Positions 5,270 to 5,296 of a stretch of DNA of 5,296 nucleotides are shown piece by piece (position 1 is the first letter of the stretch; each line of letters starts with the position of its first letter). The stretch lies in the NCBI GenBank assembly GCA_050010315.1, contig JBEKLG010000123.1, positions 1-5,296 on the forward strand, read 5' to 3'. A program made the position numbers and the translations under genes. The notes below the pieces were generated by a model, which saw nothing but the letters and a program-made list of their open reading frames with translations, was not told the DNA's origin and searched no databases. Source of the stretch: Bog-793 sp050010315. GTDB lineage: Bacteria; Actinomycetota; Acidimicrobiia; Acidimicrobiales; Bog-793.

Positions 5270-5296
5270 ATGCGTATGTCCCGCATAGCCAGCCTG
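5270..5296 (+). CDS. Possible start of a gene leaving the right edge
   Basis: ATG 5270 (or ATG 5276) opens a frame of nine codons, MRMSRIASL, that is still open at the last base. AAAGGGG at 5259-5265 could be the ribosome binding site, 4 bases before the first ATG or 10 before the second. The short basic, then hydrophobic start would suit a signal peptide, but nine residues are too few to judge. The drop in GC content just upstream is consistent with a promoter region. No product can be proposed. Confidence 0.25.

Overview
This is a GC-rich bacterial window that most resembles an actinomycete (Actinomycetota). The evidence is the base composition, the GTG and TTG starts, and a tightly packed heme operon whose ferrochelatase looks like the short monoderm (CpfC) type. 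The lineage call is an inference. I cannot name a genus.

The left two thirds (1-3454) is one minus-strand operon, transcribed right to left: hemE (uroporphyrinogen decarboxylase), hemH/cpfC (ferrochelatase), a much shortened hemG/hemY-type oxidase, and lnt (apolipoprotein N-acyltransferase), which runs off the left edge. Gaps are 3 and 6 nt, and the oxidase stop overlaps the lnt start (TGATG), so translation is probably coupled. HemE makes coproporphyrinogen III. In the coproporphyrin-dependent route of monoderm bacteria, a HemY/CgoX oxidase and then CpfC act next, so three successive heme steps sit side by side. Lnt has no heme role and acts at the membrane on lipoproteins.

The main surprise is the oxidase gene (971-1462). 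It encodes only 163 residues. The first ~129 look like the N-terminal FAD-binding part of a HemG/HemY/CgoX enzyme and the last ~30 look like the C-terminal end of the same family. About 300 central residues are absent, yet the frame and the overlap with lnt are kept.

The region 3455-4124 has no convincing gene. It holds a perfect 10-bp inverted repeat upstream of hemE, imperfect direct repeats, and several small stem-loops in front of a plus-strand gene. That gene (4125-4502) encodes a 125-residue vicinal-oxygen-chelate (glyoxalase/dioxygenase-like) protein and has a clear ribosome binding site.

The right end (4503-5269) also lacks a recognisable gene. It contains an 18-bp perfect palindrome, a short tandem repeat, a stretch almost devoid of T on the plus strand, and a small dyad. 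A possible coding start lies at the extreme right edge. I found no rRNA, tRNA, CRISPR array or complete mobile element.
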